A model generated the notes under the pieces. The model saw only the letters and a list, made by a program, of their open reading frames with translations, was not told the origin of the DNA and searched no databases. Shown piece by piece: positions 37,553 to 46,200 of a stretch of DNA of 64,000 nt. Position 1 is the first letter of the stretch, and every line of letters starts with the position of its first letter. Source of the DNA: an uncultured Acidobacteriia bacterium (GTDB lineage: Bacteria > Acidobacteriota > Terriglobia > Bryobacterales > Bryobacteraceae). The position numbers and the translations under genes were made by a program. The stretch is from the NCBI GenBank assembly GCA_903875575.1, contig CAIQWJ010000078.1:1-64000 (forward strand), in the 5' to 3' direction.

Positions 37553-38779
37553 ATGCGAATTGTCTTCAAATCGGCATTGCTGGCTATGCCGCTCATCGCT
37601 CTTTCGGGTTTGCTGCCCGTTGCCAGCGCGCAGGCTCCGGCCGCCCCCTCCCCCTATGTCAGCGTCAGTGGCTCAATCACGAAAGTTGATGCCGCAGGCA
37701 AGGTGATTTCCGTCAAAACGGACACCGGCGAGACCACGGTAAAGTTCAACGACCAGACACAGCTGATGCAGTTGCCTCCCGGCGAAGCGGATACGAAAAA
37801 GGCAACGCCGCTTCAGGCGGATCAGATGAGCGCGGGCGATCATATCCTGGCCCGTGTGCAGACGAAGGATCCGACAGGTCTCCCCGCACGCACGATCTAT
37901 GTGAACCGTTCGTCCGACATCGCCAAAGAAAACGCGGCCAAGGCGCAGGAATGGCAGACTCAGGCTGTTTCCGGCTACGTAGATAATATCGACGCGGCCG
38001 GCAAGAAGGTCAGCATGAAGGTAAAGGGCGCGGCAGGCGCACCTGACCGCGACGTGGCTCTGGACCTCAGCGGCAAAGTGAATTATCAGCGTTTCAGCGA
38101 TAAGACTTTCACGTATGACAACGCCGACATGAGCGCCATCAAGACCGGCGATCATCTGCGGGTTCTGGGCACGAAAAATGCCGACGTGACGCAGATCAAG
38201 GTCACGGACGTGGCGGCGGATGCGATCAAGCAGATTGGCGCGACAATCAAGTCAATTGACGCAGCCAGCGGCACGATTACGGCCACGGACACGGCCAAGA
38301 AGTCGGTCACGATTACGATCCGGACCGCGACAAAGGTGAAACGTCTTGACGATCCAACGGCGCTGATGATTGCTCGCATCGTGAATCCCTCATTCCAGGG
38401 AACGGGCGGACGCGGCGCAGGCGGTGGCGCTGGAGCGGGTGCGGGTGGTGGTGGCGGACGTGGCTTTGGCGGTGGCGGACAGGCTGGTGGTGGTGCGCCC
38501 GGCGGTAGCGGTCGTGCCGGCGGTGGTGGCGGTCGCGGACGTGGCGGCGCAAACCAGATTCAGACCCTGATCGACGCGCAGGCGGATGCCGGGATCGCGG
38601 ACCTGAAGCCGGGTGAGCCAATTATCGTTTCGGGCCCGAGTTCGCCGGATTCATCGAGTTTCTCAGCGATGATGGTCCTGGCCGGCGTGGATCAGATTCT
38701 TCGGGCAGCACCCTCGACAGGTGCCGATCCGCTGGGCAGTGGCTGGAGCAGCGCTGGCGGCGGTGGTGGCGGCGAATAA
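37553..38779 (+). CDS. Exported DUF5666-like beta-barrel protein with Gly/Arg-rich tract
   Basis: 408 aa. A signal peptide (LLAMPLIALSGLLPVASAQA) is followed by three OB-like units that start V-G-I--ID-A-GK-IS/VK (about 40-125, 140-215, 225-280), the pattern of DUF5666. A low-complexity Gly/Arg tract (about 283-340) and a C-terminal unit (DLKPGEPIIVSGPSS) end the protein. It is probably periplasmic or surface-located; no function is known. Its start has the leaderless geometry, and it is followed by a clear terminator, so it is monocistronic. Confidence 0.75.
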   Translation: MRIVFKSALLAMPLIALSGLLPVASAQAPAAPSPYVSVSGSITKVDAAGKVISVKTDTGETTVKFNDQTQLMQLPPGEADTKKATPLQADQMSAGDHILARVQTKDPTGLPARTIYVNRSSDIAKENAAKAQEWQTQAVSGYVDNIDAAGKKVSMKVKGAAGAPDRDVALDLSGKVNYQRFSDKTFTYDNADMSAIKTGDHLRVLGTKNADVTQIKVTDVAADAIKQIGATIKSIDAASGTITATDTAKKSVTITIRTATKVKRLDDPTALMIARIVNPSFQGTGGRGAGGGAGAGAGGGGGRGFGGGGQAGGGAPGGSGRAGGGGGRGRGGANQIQTLIDAQADAGIADLKPGEPIIVSGPSSPDSSSFSAMMVLAGVDQILRAAPSTGADPLGSGWSSAGGGGGGE

Positions 38780-38804
38780 CTTTGAGGTTCAATTTGTAGC
38801 GAAT

Positions 38805-38839
38805 AACGGCCTGGTCAGTTTCTGATCAGGCCGTTTTGC
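38805..38839 (+). terminator. Intrinsic terminator after the DUF5666-like gene
   Basis: AACGGCCTGGTCAG-ttt-CTGATCAGGCCGTT (one G-T pair) is followed by ttgctttt. It sits 25 nt behind the stop and may also act for the convergent GT-C gene. Confidence 0.85.
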
Positions 38840-38857
38840 TTTTGACCGCACTGGGGC

Positions 38858-40609
38858 TCAGTGGCTCTGCCTCTTCGCGGCGAGTGCCTGATTTAGATAC
38901 TGGCGTAGCTCGTCGGATTCCGGTTCGAGGCGCAGCGACTCGGCAGCCGCTGTGGCTGCGGCATCGTAGTTACCCAACGAAAAGTTGCAGAGCGAGATAT
39001 TGTTCCACGCCGCCGGCATGCCGGGACGAAGCTTCAGGGATTCAGTGGCGTCGAAAACGCACTGGGCGTAGTCTCCGCGGTTGTATTCGGCGAGAGAGTC
39101 ATCGACGAGATCTTCCGGGGCCTTCAGTTGCAGGCGGGCAGGTTGCTCGCGAACCAGGACGTTATAAATAGTCTGTGCCTGGGCCGTCAGATGATTAGCC
39201 TGGAGTTCAGCCTCGTCCGCCTCCTGCGAACGCCCGCGCTTGTAGAGTTCCCCCGCCATGTTGTGCAACTCGTCGGCCTGCGTGTAGAGGACAACGTCTT
39301 CCGCATAGGCAGGTGTGACCGCCAGCTTGTCTTGCCGGATGCGTTTGATAGCGGGGTTGATGAGGATGAGGGCCACGGCCAGCGCGGCTGCTGCGAGGCG
39401 AAACACGACCGGGATGCGACGCAGCGCCGTGAGTTCCGGAACCGTATCGCGGCGGATGCGGAGCCACATGGAGGCGGCCAGGACCACCACCGACACCCAG
39501 CACAGTATCTGGAAATACTGGTGGGAAGCCCAGGGGTAGGCGATTGCGAGGTACCAGGGCATACCGAGGTTCCAGTAGTTATAAACCACAAAGAGAAAGA
39601 CCGAGCCCGTCAGAAGAAAACATGCCACTGGGAAAACGCCCGCTTCCGCCAGCCAGGGGGTTAGCCAGACCATGTACTGGACGGCAAAACCGCTGGTCAG
39701 CGTGAAGAACAGAAAGAAAACCATCCCAACCTGGGTGTAGAGCGAAACTTTCAGGAACTTCATCCGAATGGAAAGCGCAAGAATAGCGGCGATCAGGATG
39801 GGAGTTCCCACCTTCATGAAACCCTTGCTGACCCAGACGGATGCCGGGAATTCATTGGCCATGGCGCGGAATATCCAGGACAGCCCCCAGAGACCATAGC
39901 TGCTTTTGTAGCCGAAGACCTGGCGATAGACGGCGGCGGGTTGCTGGTAGAGATAAGGTGCCCAGGCCATGAGGACGACTGCGGCGACCGTACCGAAGAA
40001 GACCAGGCGCTTCTTCCGGCTCGGCAAAGCGAAGAACAGCACAGGCACCAGGACTACCGGAACGATCTTGATGCAGAGCGCAACACCGAAAGCGACTCCG
40101 CCTGCCGCAGCGTTGTCCCGATAACCAACCAGCCAGACCGTCAGAAGTACGAAGAAGATCATCACCGGATCCGTGTTGCCGTGGAAGCCCGAGACCAGAA
40201 TATTCGTGGGCGCGATGGCGAGGAGAAGAACCGCGAGGTAAACGGGTCGGGCGGCAAGGCGCGTGCCGAGAATGAGACAGACCAGCCAGACGGTTCCGGC
40301 ATCGGCCAGAATGCCCGGAAAGCGGAGCCAGAAGGCGAAGCCGAGCGGTGCGTGGTCCGCCAGCCAGATAATGCCGCTCAGGATGTGGAGCATGGACGGC
40401 GGATGATTGAGGTCCGGCGCGAAGTTGTAGAGATCAGCCCCGAAGACGCGGGACCAGAGGCCGAAGCGGTGGTAGGTGTAGACGTCGTTCGTGCCGTAGG
40501 TTTTGAGGGCGAGCGCGAGTTTCGCCAGAAAGGCGAGTGCCGCGGCAAGCGCGACGAACGCGCGTTTGCGCTTCAGACTGTCAGGCTGGATGGCTTCTTC
40601 GTTGCACAA
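38858..40609 (-). CDS. GT-C family membrane glycosyltransferase with C-terminal TPRs
   Basis: 583-aa polytopic protein with about 10-12 membrane helices. An acidic pair in the first loop (TNDVYTYHRFGLWSRVFG), LNHPPSMLHILSG and GFHGNTDPVMIFF recall polyprenol-phosphate-sugar-dependent transferases (PMT/DUF2029-like). Residues about 480-583 carry TPR-like helices (AEYNRGDYAQCVFDATESL, WNNISLCNFSLGNYDAAA) that should face the periplasm and could hold a substrate protein. It has a TTG start, 6 nt after a TAAAAT box. Acceptor unknown. Confidence 0.8.
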   Translation of the reverse strand: MCNEEAIQPDSLKRKRAFVALAAALAFLAKLALALKTYGTNDVYTYHRFGLWSRVFGADLYNFAPDLNHPPSMLHILSGIIWLADHAPLGFAFWLRFPGILADAGTVWLVCLILGTRLAARPVYLAVLLLAIAPTNILVSGFHGNTDPVMIFFVLLTVWLVGYRDNAAAGGVAFGVALCIKIVPVVLVPVLFFALPSRKKRLVFFGTVAAVVLMAWAPYLYQQPAAVYRQVFGYKSSYGLWGLSWIFRAMANEFPASVWVSKGFMKVGTPILIAAILALSIRMKFLKVSLYTQVGMVFFLFFTLTSGFAVQYMVWLTPWLAEAGVFPVACFLLTGSVFLFVVYNYWNLGMPWYLAIAYPWASHQYFQILCWVSVVVLAASMWLRIRRDTVPELTALRRIPVVFRLAAAALAVALILINPAIKRIRQDKLAVTPAYAEDVVLYTQADELHNMAGELYKRGRSQEADEAELQANHLTAQAQTIYNVLVREQPARLQLKAPEDLVDDSLAEYNRGDYAQCVFDATESLKLRPGMPAAWNNISLCNFSLGNYDAAATAAAESLRLEPESDELRQYLNQALAAKRQSH

Positions 40610-40615
40610 TGTTAC

Positions 40616-40621
40616 ATTTTA
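40616..40621 (-). promoter_or_regulatory. -10 element TAAAAT deciding a TTG start
   Basis: On the minus strand TAAAAT ends exactly 6 nt before the TTG at 40609. The geometry is the same as for the TTG-started gene at 31386. Confidence 0.55.
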
Positions 40622-40672
40622 GCGGAACCCGGCGTACGAAGACCCTGAGTCCCTGAGATATCCTGATGCAGG

Positions 40673-42046
40673 ATGAGACTCACATTTCACGGCGCGGCGG
40701 GTGGCGTCACGGGATCGCAGCACAAACTGGAATCGAACGGCGCGAATATCCTGCTCGACTGCGGGATGTTTCAGGGCCGCCGCAAAGAGGCCGAGAAGAA
40801 GAACCGGGAAATGCCCTTCCCAGCCCGGTCTATCGATGCCGTGGTGCTTTCGCACGCCCACATCGATCACAGCGGACGGCTGCCGCTGCTGGTGCAGGAA
40901 GGTTTTCACGGCCCCATCTATACGACACCGGCGACGATTGATCTCTGCGCTTCCATGCTGCGGGACACGGCGCACATCGCCGAGAGCGACGCGGCATTTG
41001 TAAACCGTCATCATCCGGACGACGAACGGGCCGAACCGCTCTACACGATGGCGGATGCGGATGCCACCATGCCGCTGTTCCGTCCGGTGGAGTATCGGAC
41101 ACCCACGGAGATCGCGGGCGGGCTGACCATGGAATCCTATGACGCGGGACACATTTTGGGGTCGTCTTCCATTGTGCTGACAGATGGCAAAACGCGGCTG
41201 GCATTTTCCGGTGATGTGGGCAGACCGGGATTGCCGATCATCCGCGATCCGGAACCGCTGCCGCCGGTGGATTACCTCATCATGGAAAGCACCTACGGGA
41301 GCCGGAAGCATCCGCAAGAGGGCGAGGCGCTCGGGCGGCTGGAAGAGGTCGTGAAGCGCACTATCGGCCGGGGCGGACGCCTGATCATCCCGGCCTTCGC
41401 GGTGGGGCGGACGCAACAGATCGTGCTCCTGCTGCACCAGTTGATCGACGAGCAGCGCATCCCGGCTGTGCCGATGTTTGTGGATAGTCCTCTGGCTGTG
41501 GACGTGACGAAAACGTTCCGCGCGCATCCGGAATGCTTTGACGAAGAGACGGCGCGGTATCTGAAAGAAGGGGCGGACCCGTTTGGCTTCAAGCGCCTCA
41601 GCTATGTGCGCGAGGCAGAAGGGTCGAAAAAGCTGAACGATCTGCGTGGGCCGTTCATCGTAATCTCGCCTTCGGGGATGTGTGAGGCGGGGCGAGTGCT
41701 GCATCATCTGATGCACAACGTGGGCGATCCGAAGAATACAGTGCTGATTACGGGTTATCAGGCGGAAAACACGCTGGGCCGAAAGCTGTTGACCGGCATG
41801 AAGACAGTGCGGATCTTCGGCATCCCCACGGAAGTGAGGGCGGAGGTGCAGTCTCTCAATGAATTGAGCGGCCATGCCGATGCCGACGAGCTGATTTCAT
41901 GGATGAAACCGATGACACCGACTCTTAAGCGAGTGTTTCTGGTGCACGGCGAAAAAGAGGAATCCGGCCCACTGGCAGCCCGGATTCTGGCTACGTACGG
42001 GGTTGAGGCGATCCCCGTGGCGCCAGGACAAATTTACGATCTTTAA
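40673..42046 (+). CDS. MBL-fold beta-CASP hydrolase (RNA-processing exonuclease type)
   Basis: 457 aa. The metallo-beta-lactamase core has the motif HAHIDHSG (His61, His63, Asp65, His66) and LLDCGMFQGRRK. The beta-CASP part has RGGRLIIPAFAVGRTQQIV, FVDSPLAVDVTKTF, FIVISPSGMCEAGRVLHHL and the final LSGHADADELISWM and FLVHGEKEE. Relatives are RNA nucleases (CPSF73/YSH1-like). It is divergent from the GT-C gene with only 63 nt between them. TATCCT ends 8 nt before the ATG. Confidence 0.9.
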   Translation: MRLTFHGAAGGVTGSQHKLESNGANILLDCGMFQGRRKEAEKKNREMPFPARSIDAVVLSHAHIDHSGRLPLLVQEGFHGPIYTTPATIDLCASMLRDTAHIAESDAAFVNRHHPDDERAEPLYTMADADATMPLFRPVEYRTPTEIAGGLTMESYDAGHILGSSSIVLTDGKTRLAFSGDVGRPGLPIIRDPEPLPPVDYLIMESTYGSRKHPQEGEALGRLEEVVKRTIGRGGRLIIPAFAVGRTQQIVLLLHQLIDEQRIPAVPMFVDSPLAVDVTKTFRAHPECFDEETARYLKEGADPFGFKRLSYVREAEGSKKLNDLRGPFIVISPSGMCEAGRVLHHLMHNVGDPKNTVLITGYQAENTLGRKLLTGMKTVRIFGIPTEVRAEVQSLNELSGHADADELISWMKPMTPTLKRVFLVHGEKEESGPLAARILATYGVEAIPVAPGQIYDL

Positions 42047-42109
42047 CGTTGAAACACAAAACCGGGCTCGCGCGGTCTAATATACTCAGAAGACAAGGCA
42101 ATTTTCACT

Positions 42110-43009
42110 ATGAGCTCCCCGCAAATGAATTACCAGGCGCCTCCGCCAGAGAACAAAAGCAATGTCATGACGATTGTGGCCGTGGCGGCGATTGTTGCCT
42201 CCCTTGGCGCTAACCTCTTTCTTATGTATCAGGTGAATAACCTGAAAGACGAGGCGGCGCATTCCCGCGAAGTCCTCCAGGGTGAAGTTGACACCCTCAA
42301 GGAAAGCAGCACCGCGATTTCCGCAGCCGCCCGCAAGCACATGGACGAGTTGAAGGACGATCTGGACACGCGTTCCCGGCAGTTGGCCGCGCAGGCCAAC
42401 CAGGCGAAGAAGGAAGCTGTCTCTTATGCCGACGAGAAGAGCAAGGTTCTGGAATCCGAGCAGCAGAAGACCCAGCAGCAGGTTGGCCTGGTGAGTTCGG
42501 CGGTTTCCGAAGTCAGCAAGAAAGCGGACACGACGGCCGCGAAAGTGGAGAACGTCAACAGCGACGTCAGCGGCGTGAAGCAGGATCTGAGCGCCACGAA
42601 GACTTCGCTCGATCAGACGAAAACCGATCTGAACGCGAACATCGCGCTGCTGAAGAAAGTACAGGGCGATCTGGGCGGCACCAACAGTCTGGTGGCCACC
42701 AACAGTTCCGAACTGGCGGAACTGAAGAAACTGGGCGAACGCAACTACGTGGAATTCACGCTGAAAAAGCAGAAGGACATGTCGAAGGTCGCCAACATCA
42801 GCCTGAAGCTGGAGAAGGTAGACCAGAAGAAGAACAAGTTCACGCTGAACGTGATGGCGGACGACAAGCTGACGGAGAAGAAGGATCGCAATATCAACGA
42901 GCCGCTGCAGTTTTATGTTTCCAAGGCGCTCTATGAGATCGTGGTCAACTCTGTGGGTAAGGATACGATTTCGGGTTACCTGTCTTCGCCGAAGTATCAG
43001 TCGCGGTAA
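42110..43009 (+). CDS. Membrane-anchored coiled-coil protein, unknown
   Basis: 299 aa. A short cytoplasmic tail and one membrane helix (TIVAVAAIVASLGANLFLMYQ) are followed by about 170 residues of strongly predicted coiled coil rich in Lys/Glu/Gln/Asp (SSAVSEVSKKADTTAAKVEN, LSATKTSLDQTKTDLNANI). A compact C-terminal domain (about 205-299) has FTLKKQKDMSKVANISLKLE and YEIVVNSVGKDTISGYLSSP. It may span the periplasm. TATACT lies 24 nt upstream of the ATG. I recognise no function. Confidence 0.7.
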   Translation: MSSPQMNYQAPPPENKSNVMTIVAVAAIVASLGANLFLMYQVNNLKDEAAHSREVLQGEVDTLKESSTAISAAARKHMDELKDDLDTRSRQLAAQANQAKKEAVSYADEKSKVLESEQQKTQQQVGLVSSAVSEVSKKADTTAAKVENVNSDVSGVKQDLSATKTSLDQTKTDLNANIALLKKVQGDLGGTNSLVATNSSELAELKKLGERNYVEFTLKKQKDMSKVANISLKLEKVDQKKNKFTLNVMADDKLTEKKDRNINEPLQFYVSKALYEIVVNSVGKDTISGYLSSPKYQSR

Positions 43010-43032
43010 TCCACGTTCAACGCAATCTCAAG

Positions 43033-43072
43033 CCGCCCCGGAGAGTGATCTCCCGGGGCGGTTCTGTTTTTG
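43033..43072 (+). terminator. Intrinsic terminator after the coiled-coil gene
   Basis: CCGCCCCGGAGA ... TCTCCCGGGGCGG stem with one bulged base, followed by ttctgttttt. It separates two convergent units. Confidence 0.85.
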
Positions 43073-43081
43073 GCGGCAGAA

Positions 43082-43636
43082 TCACGAATTCCAACGCAGG
43101 ATGGCGCGGGTTTCACGTTCGTAGCCGAGCATGGAAATTCCGCCGGTGCCGAGGACGAACATCTTGGCATCCTCCGGCGGCAGGCCAAGCCAGCAAGCCG
43201 TCAGAATGCGGAGTATATGGCCATGGGCGAATAGCGCCACGTCGCCCTCCACCTGGACCGCGCGGTCGATGACGTCCAGTGCACGGGCCGCCACCTGGCC
43301 GATGGTCTCTCCCCCAGGCACACCGTCGCGAAATAGAAACCAGTCGGGGCGCTCGACGTGGATCTGGTCCGTGGTGCGGCCTTCATAGTCGCCGTAGTTC
43401 CATTCGGCGAGATTGGGGTCCACCTGCGCCTGATCACCGTAACCGGCAAGCTCACAGGTGCGCATGGCGCGCTGGCGCGGGCTGGTCAGCACCATGGCAA
43501 ACTTGTGGCCGGCGAGTTCCGCGCCAATGGCGCGCGCGCTTTCCTCACCGGCCGGGGTGAGCGGGATATCGGTGCGTCCGGTATGCGCGCCTGAGAGACT
43601 CCATTCTGTTTCGCCGTGCCGGATGAGCCAGAGCAT
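43082..43636 (-). CDS. Histidine phosphatase family protein
   Basis: 184-aa phosphoglycerate-mutase-like enzyme: MLWLIRHGETEWS (Arg6, catalytic His7), HTGRTDIPLTPAGEESA, TSPRQRAMRTCELAG and the second His in ALFAHGHILRIL. Substrates in this family range from sugar phosphates to cobalamin intermediates. It follows the DNA glycosylase gene by 4 nt in one operon. Confidence 0.88.
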   Translation of the reverse strand: MLWLIRHGETEWSLSGAHTGRTDIPLTPAGEESARAIGAELAGHKFAMVLTSPRQRAMRTCELAGYGDQAQVDPNLAEWNYGDYEGRTTDQIHVERPDWFLFRDGVPGGETIGQVAARALDVIDRAVQVEGDVALFAHGHILRILTACWLGLPPEDAKMFVLGTGGISMLGYERETRAILRWNS

Positions 43637-43640
43637 TTCC

Positions 43641-44201
43641 CTATCTTCGCGCAGGTCGCATGACGAAACGCAGGGGCAGATCGACGCACTTCGAGATGCC
43701 GATACGCGGGGTGATTTCGATGCTGAATTCGTCGGGCCTCGCAGGGTTCTGGATGACGAAATCGCCGCGGGTGAGATCTGCGCCGTAATCGGAAAGCGCG
43801 ATGCCGAGCGCCTGTGTGAGCTTTGCTGGCCCTGAGGAGAGATCGCGATCGGTGCGCGCCGCTGCTCGGCGTTGGCGCATGATTTCGAGGCCAGTAACCG
43901 GTTCGAGGGCGCGGATCAGGATGCAGCCGGCGGTGCCCTCCGGGGCGGTCACCACGTTCATGCAGACGTGCATGCCGTAGGTGAAATAGACGTAGGCGTG
44001 ACCGGGCGGGCCGAAGATCACTCTCGTGCGTTTGGTGATGCCCGCGGCGGAGTGGGAAGCGAGATCGTCGCCGCCTGGATAGGCCTCGGTTTCTACGATG
44101 ACGCCGGAGGTCTCGCCTTTCACGAGGACTTTGCCGAGCAGATCTCTGGCAACGACGACGGCGTCGCGACGGTAGAAAGTGCGAGGGAGGATTGCCCCCA
44201 T
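43641..44201 (-). CDS. 3-methyladenine DNA glycosylase (AAG/MPG family)
   Basis: 186-aa base-excision repair enzyme of the AAG fold. YRRDAVVVARDLLGKVLV, VIVETEAYPGGDDLASHS (catalytic Glu in VETEAY), PGHAYVYFTYGMHVCMNVV, LIRALEP and LSSGPAKLTQALGI are all characteristic. The ATG overlaps the stop of the upstream REC-DUF3052 gene by one base (TGATG). An alternative GTG lies one codon upstream. Confidence 0.92.
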   Translation of the reverse strand: MGAILPRTFYRRDAVVVARDLLGKVLVKGETSGVIVETEAYPGGDDLASHSAAGITKRTRVIFGPPGHAYVYFTYGMHVCMNVVTAPEGTAGCILIRALEPVTGLEIMRQRRAAARTDRDLSSGPAKLTQALGIALSDYGADLTRGDFVIQNPARPDEFSIEITPRIGISKCVDLPLRFVMRPARR

Positions 44202-44989
44202 CACGCCTTCTTTCGGGCAAATAACATGCCGCTCCAGCGATCGTTCACCGAGCAGATCTTGTAATCGACCAGGCCGACTTCTCGGGCCGTTTCGCGGACG
44301 GTATTCTGCGTGATCTCCTGCCCGGCACCCTTGCGCCAGATCAGCCAGAGTTTGGTCCGGGAAACGGCTGCCCGCATCCCCCGCAGCGACGAAAGGAACG
44401 AATTCAGATCATGCACGAACCACAGAGTTACCGGCGCTGCCTCCTCGTCTTCCACGAACTCCACGCCGTCCGGGATCTCACCCAGGAGTGCAGGGAAGTC
44501 GCGGGGCGGGTCGACCACCCGGACCGACGATCCACTTGCGATACCGAGTTTCTGTGCCGCGGGCTTCACGCCAACCCGGTCCATGATACTGAGCGGGATG
44601 ACAGGCTCTGCGCTTCCGGGACGCCTGCGAAGGGCCCGTTTCAGTGCCGCCGCGACCTGTTTGATTTCGCAGTAATCGGCGTCGGGCAGTTGCTCGCGAA
44701 TCGCCGAAACCTTGGCTGGATCGCCGCCAACGAAGAGAATCGGGATGGCCCGTGTCGCTTTCGTATTCCGAATCCAGATGGCGACCTCGCGACCGTGGGC
44801 GGGAAGCCGTGAGAGATCGATCACCAGCACATCGAAAGGTATGGCACGAAGAGTTTGCGCCACAGACGGACCGCGACCTTCGATGTAGTCCACCTGAAAC
44901 CCGGTCCTGCGACAGGCTTCAAGGAGCGGCTCCGCTTCGGCGGCTTTCCAGTGGATGACGCGGATGGCTGGCATGTTCGCTGCGGCCAT
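44201..44989 (-). CDS. Receiver-like domain fused to DUF3052
   Basis: 262 aa. The N-terminal half resembles a response-regulator receiver: PFDVLVIDLSRLP places Asp58 at the phospho-acceptor position, and AIPILFVGGD matches the beta4 strand. The usual N-terminal acidic pair is missing, so phosphorylation is doubtful. The C-terminal half is a DUF3052 domain (AAQKLGIASGSSVRVVDPP, FLSSLRGMRAAVSRTKLWLI, VRETAREVGLVDYKICSVND, WSGMLFARKK). A TAAAAT box overlaps the first ATG, so the ATG at 44974 may be the true start. It is the first gene of a three-gene operon with DNA repair. Confidence 0.75.
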   Translation of the reverse strand: MAAANMPAIRVIHWKAAEAEPLLEACRRTGFQVDYIEGRGPSVAQTLRAIPFDVLVIDLSRLPAHGREVAIWIRNTKATRAIPILFVGGDPAKVSAIREQLPDADYCEIKQVAAALKRALRRRPGSAEPVIPLSIMDRVGVKPAAQKLGIASGSSVRVVDPPRDFPALLGEIPDGVEFVEDEEAAPVTLWFVHDLNSFLSSLRGMRAAVSRTKLWLIWRKGAGQEITQNTVRETAREVGLVDYKICSVNDRWSGMLFARKKA

Positions 44990-45027
44990 TTTATCGACAC
45001 GGCTGCTCTGTAAGATGGTAGTCGTCT

Positions 45028-45588
45028 ATGCGTTTGTTCACGGGTCTGGAACCCGCGCCACTGGTGAAGGCCAGGCTCGCGGGGGCAATGGCGGAGTTGC
45101 GGGACACGGCGCAGATCAACTGGGCCCCTCCGGACAACCTGCACATCACCAGCAAGTTCATCGGTGAATGGCCGGACGACCGTTTGGCGGAGTTGGAAAG
45201 CGCGCTCGGTGGTGTCGCCGTCAGAGGGCCGATTGCGGTCACGATGGTGGGCTTCGGTTTCTTCCCCAATCCGCACCAGCCGCACTCGTTCTTCGCCGCT
45301 GTCCAGGAGAATGAAGGCCTCATGGAGTTAGCGGCGGCCATCGATGGAGCGCTCGCACCGCTGGGCTGTCCGCGCGAATCGAAACCCTACAGGCCGCATG
45401 TCACGCTGGCCCGGATCAAACACAGGCAGGAAATACGCGGCCTTCGTGCGCGGGTCGCGGCCATGTCCGACCACGATTTCGGAAGCTTCGCCGCCGCAAG
45501 TTTTCATCTCTACCAGAGCAGGCCGACGGACGCCGGTTCCGTCTACACAAAACTCGCCACGTATGATTTGATGAGGGAGAACAACTGA
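45028..45588 (+). CDS. thpR: RNA 2',3'-cyclic phosphodiesterase
   Basis: 186-aa 2H phosphoesterase with both catalytic motifs, His39-Ile-Thr41 (NLHITSKFIG) and His124-Val-Thr126 (RPHVTLARI). It opens 2',3'-cyclic phosphates at RNA ends. MRLFTGLEP is the usual start. It heads a plus-strand run with plsY and gpsA (6 and 4 nt spacing), divergent from the REC-DUF3052 gene. Confidence 0.92.
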   Translation: MRLFTGLEPAPLVKARLAGAMAELRDTAQINWAPPDNLHITSKFIGEWPDDRLAELESALGGVAVRGPIAVTMVGFGFFPNPHQPHSFFAAVQENEGLMELAAAIDGALAPLGCPRESKPYRPHVTLARIKHRQEIRGLRARVAAMSDHDFGSFAAASFHLYQSRPTDAGSVYTKLATYDLMRENN

Positions 45589-45593
45589 ATCTC

Positions 45594-46196
45594 ATGAGTG
45601 GTCTCATTGCCGTTCTGGTGGCGTACCTCTTAGGTGGCATTCCGTTCGGTCTGTTGATCGTCAGGCTGAAGACTGGTGCCGACGTGCGGAAGTCCGGTTC
45701 CGGAAACATCGGCGCGACCAACGTGCTGCGGACCACGGGTCCTGTGGCTGGCATCCTGACCCTGGTTCTGGACGCCGCCAAGGGTACATTTTCCGTCTGG
45801 CTGGCCGATACGCTCACCAACGGCGATATCTTCTGGATGAGCCTGACGGCAGTGGCCGTCCTGGTGGGCCATGTCTTCTCGCCTTACCTGAAGTTCAAGG
45901 GCGGCAAGGCGGTGGCGAGTTTCCTTGGCGCGTTCGGTTACCTGACGCCGCTGCCGGTACTGGTGATTACGATCATTTTCGTCCTTGTCATCGTGCTGAC
46001 GAATTACCTTTCGCTGGGGTCAATCTCTGGCGCGGCGCTCTACCCGTTTGCCTGCTTCCTCATCCTGCATCCCGATTGGCCGGTGCTGGCGGCATCGGTC
46101 ATCGCCTCGGTGCTGATCCTGTGGCGGCATCGCGAGAACATGGTACGGATCCGCGAAGGCAATGAAAATATCCTCAGCTTCGGGAAGCGCGGCTGA
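45594..46196 (+). CDS. plsY: Glycerol-3-phosphate acyltransferase
   Basis: 200-aa inner-membrane enzyme that transfers acyl from acyl-phosphate to glycerol-3-phosphate, the first step of phospholipid synthesis. It shows the conserved SGNIGATNVLRT (from RKSGSGNIGATN), FKGGKAVAS and late RHREN-RI-GNE motifs and about five membrane helices. It sits 6 nt after thpR and 4 nt before gpsA, which makes its substrate. Confidence 0.96.
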   Translation: MSGLIAVLVAYLLGGIPFGLLIVRLKTGADVRKSGSGNIGATNVLRTTGPVAGILTLVLDAAKGTFSVWLADTLTNGDIFWMSLTAVAVLVGHVFSPYLKFKGGKAVASFLGAFGYLTPLPVLVITIIFVLVIVLTNYLSLGSISGAALYPFACFLILHPDWPVLAASVIASVLILWRHRENMVRIREGNENILSFGKRG

Positions 46197-46200
46197 GTCC

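Noticed and set aside
38400-38560. GC-rich low-complexity tract as a mobile or origin element
   Set aside because: It is in frame within the exported DUF5666-like protein and encodes Gly/Arg; there are no DnaA boxes or AT-rich region nearby.
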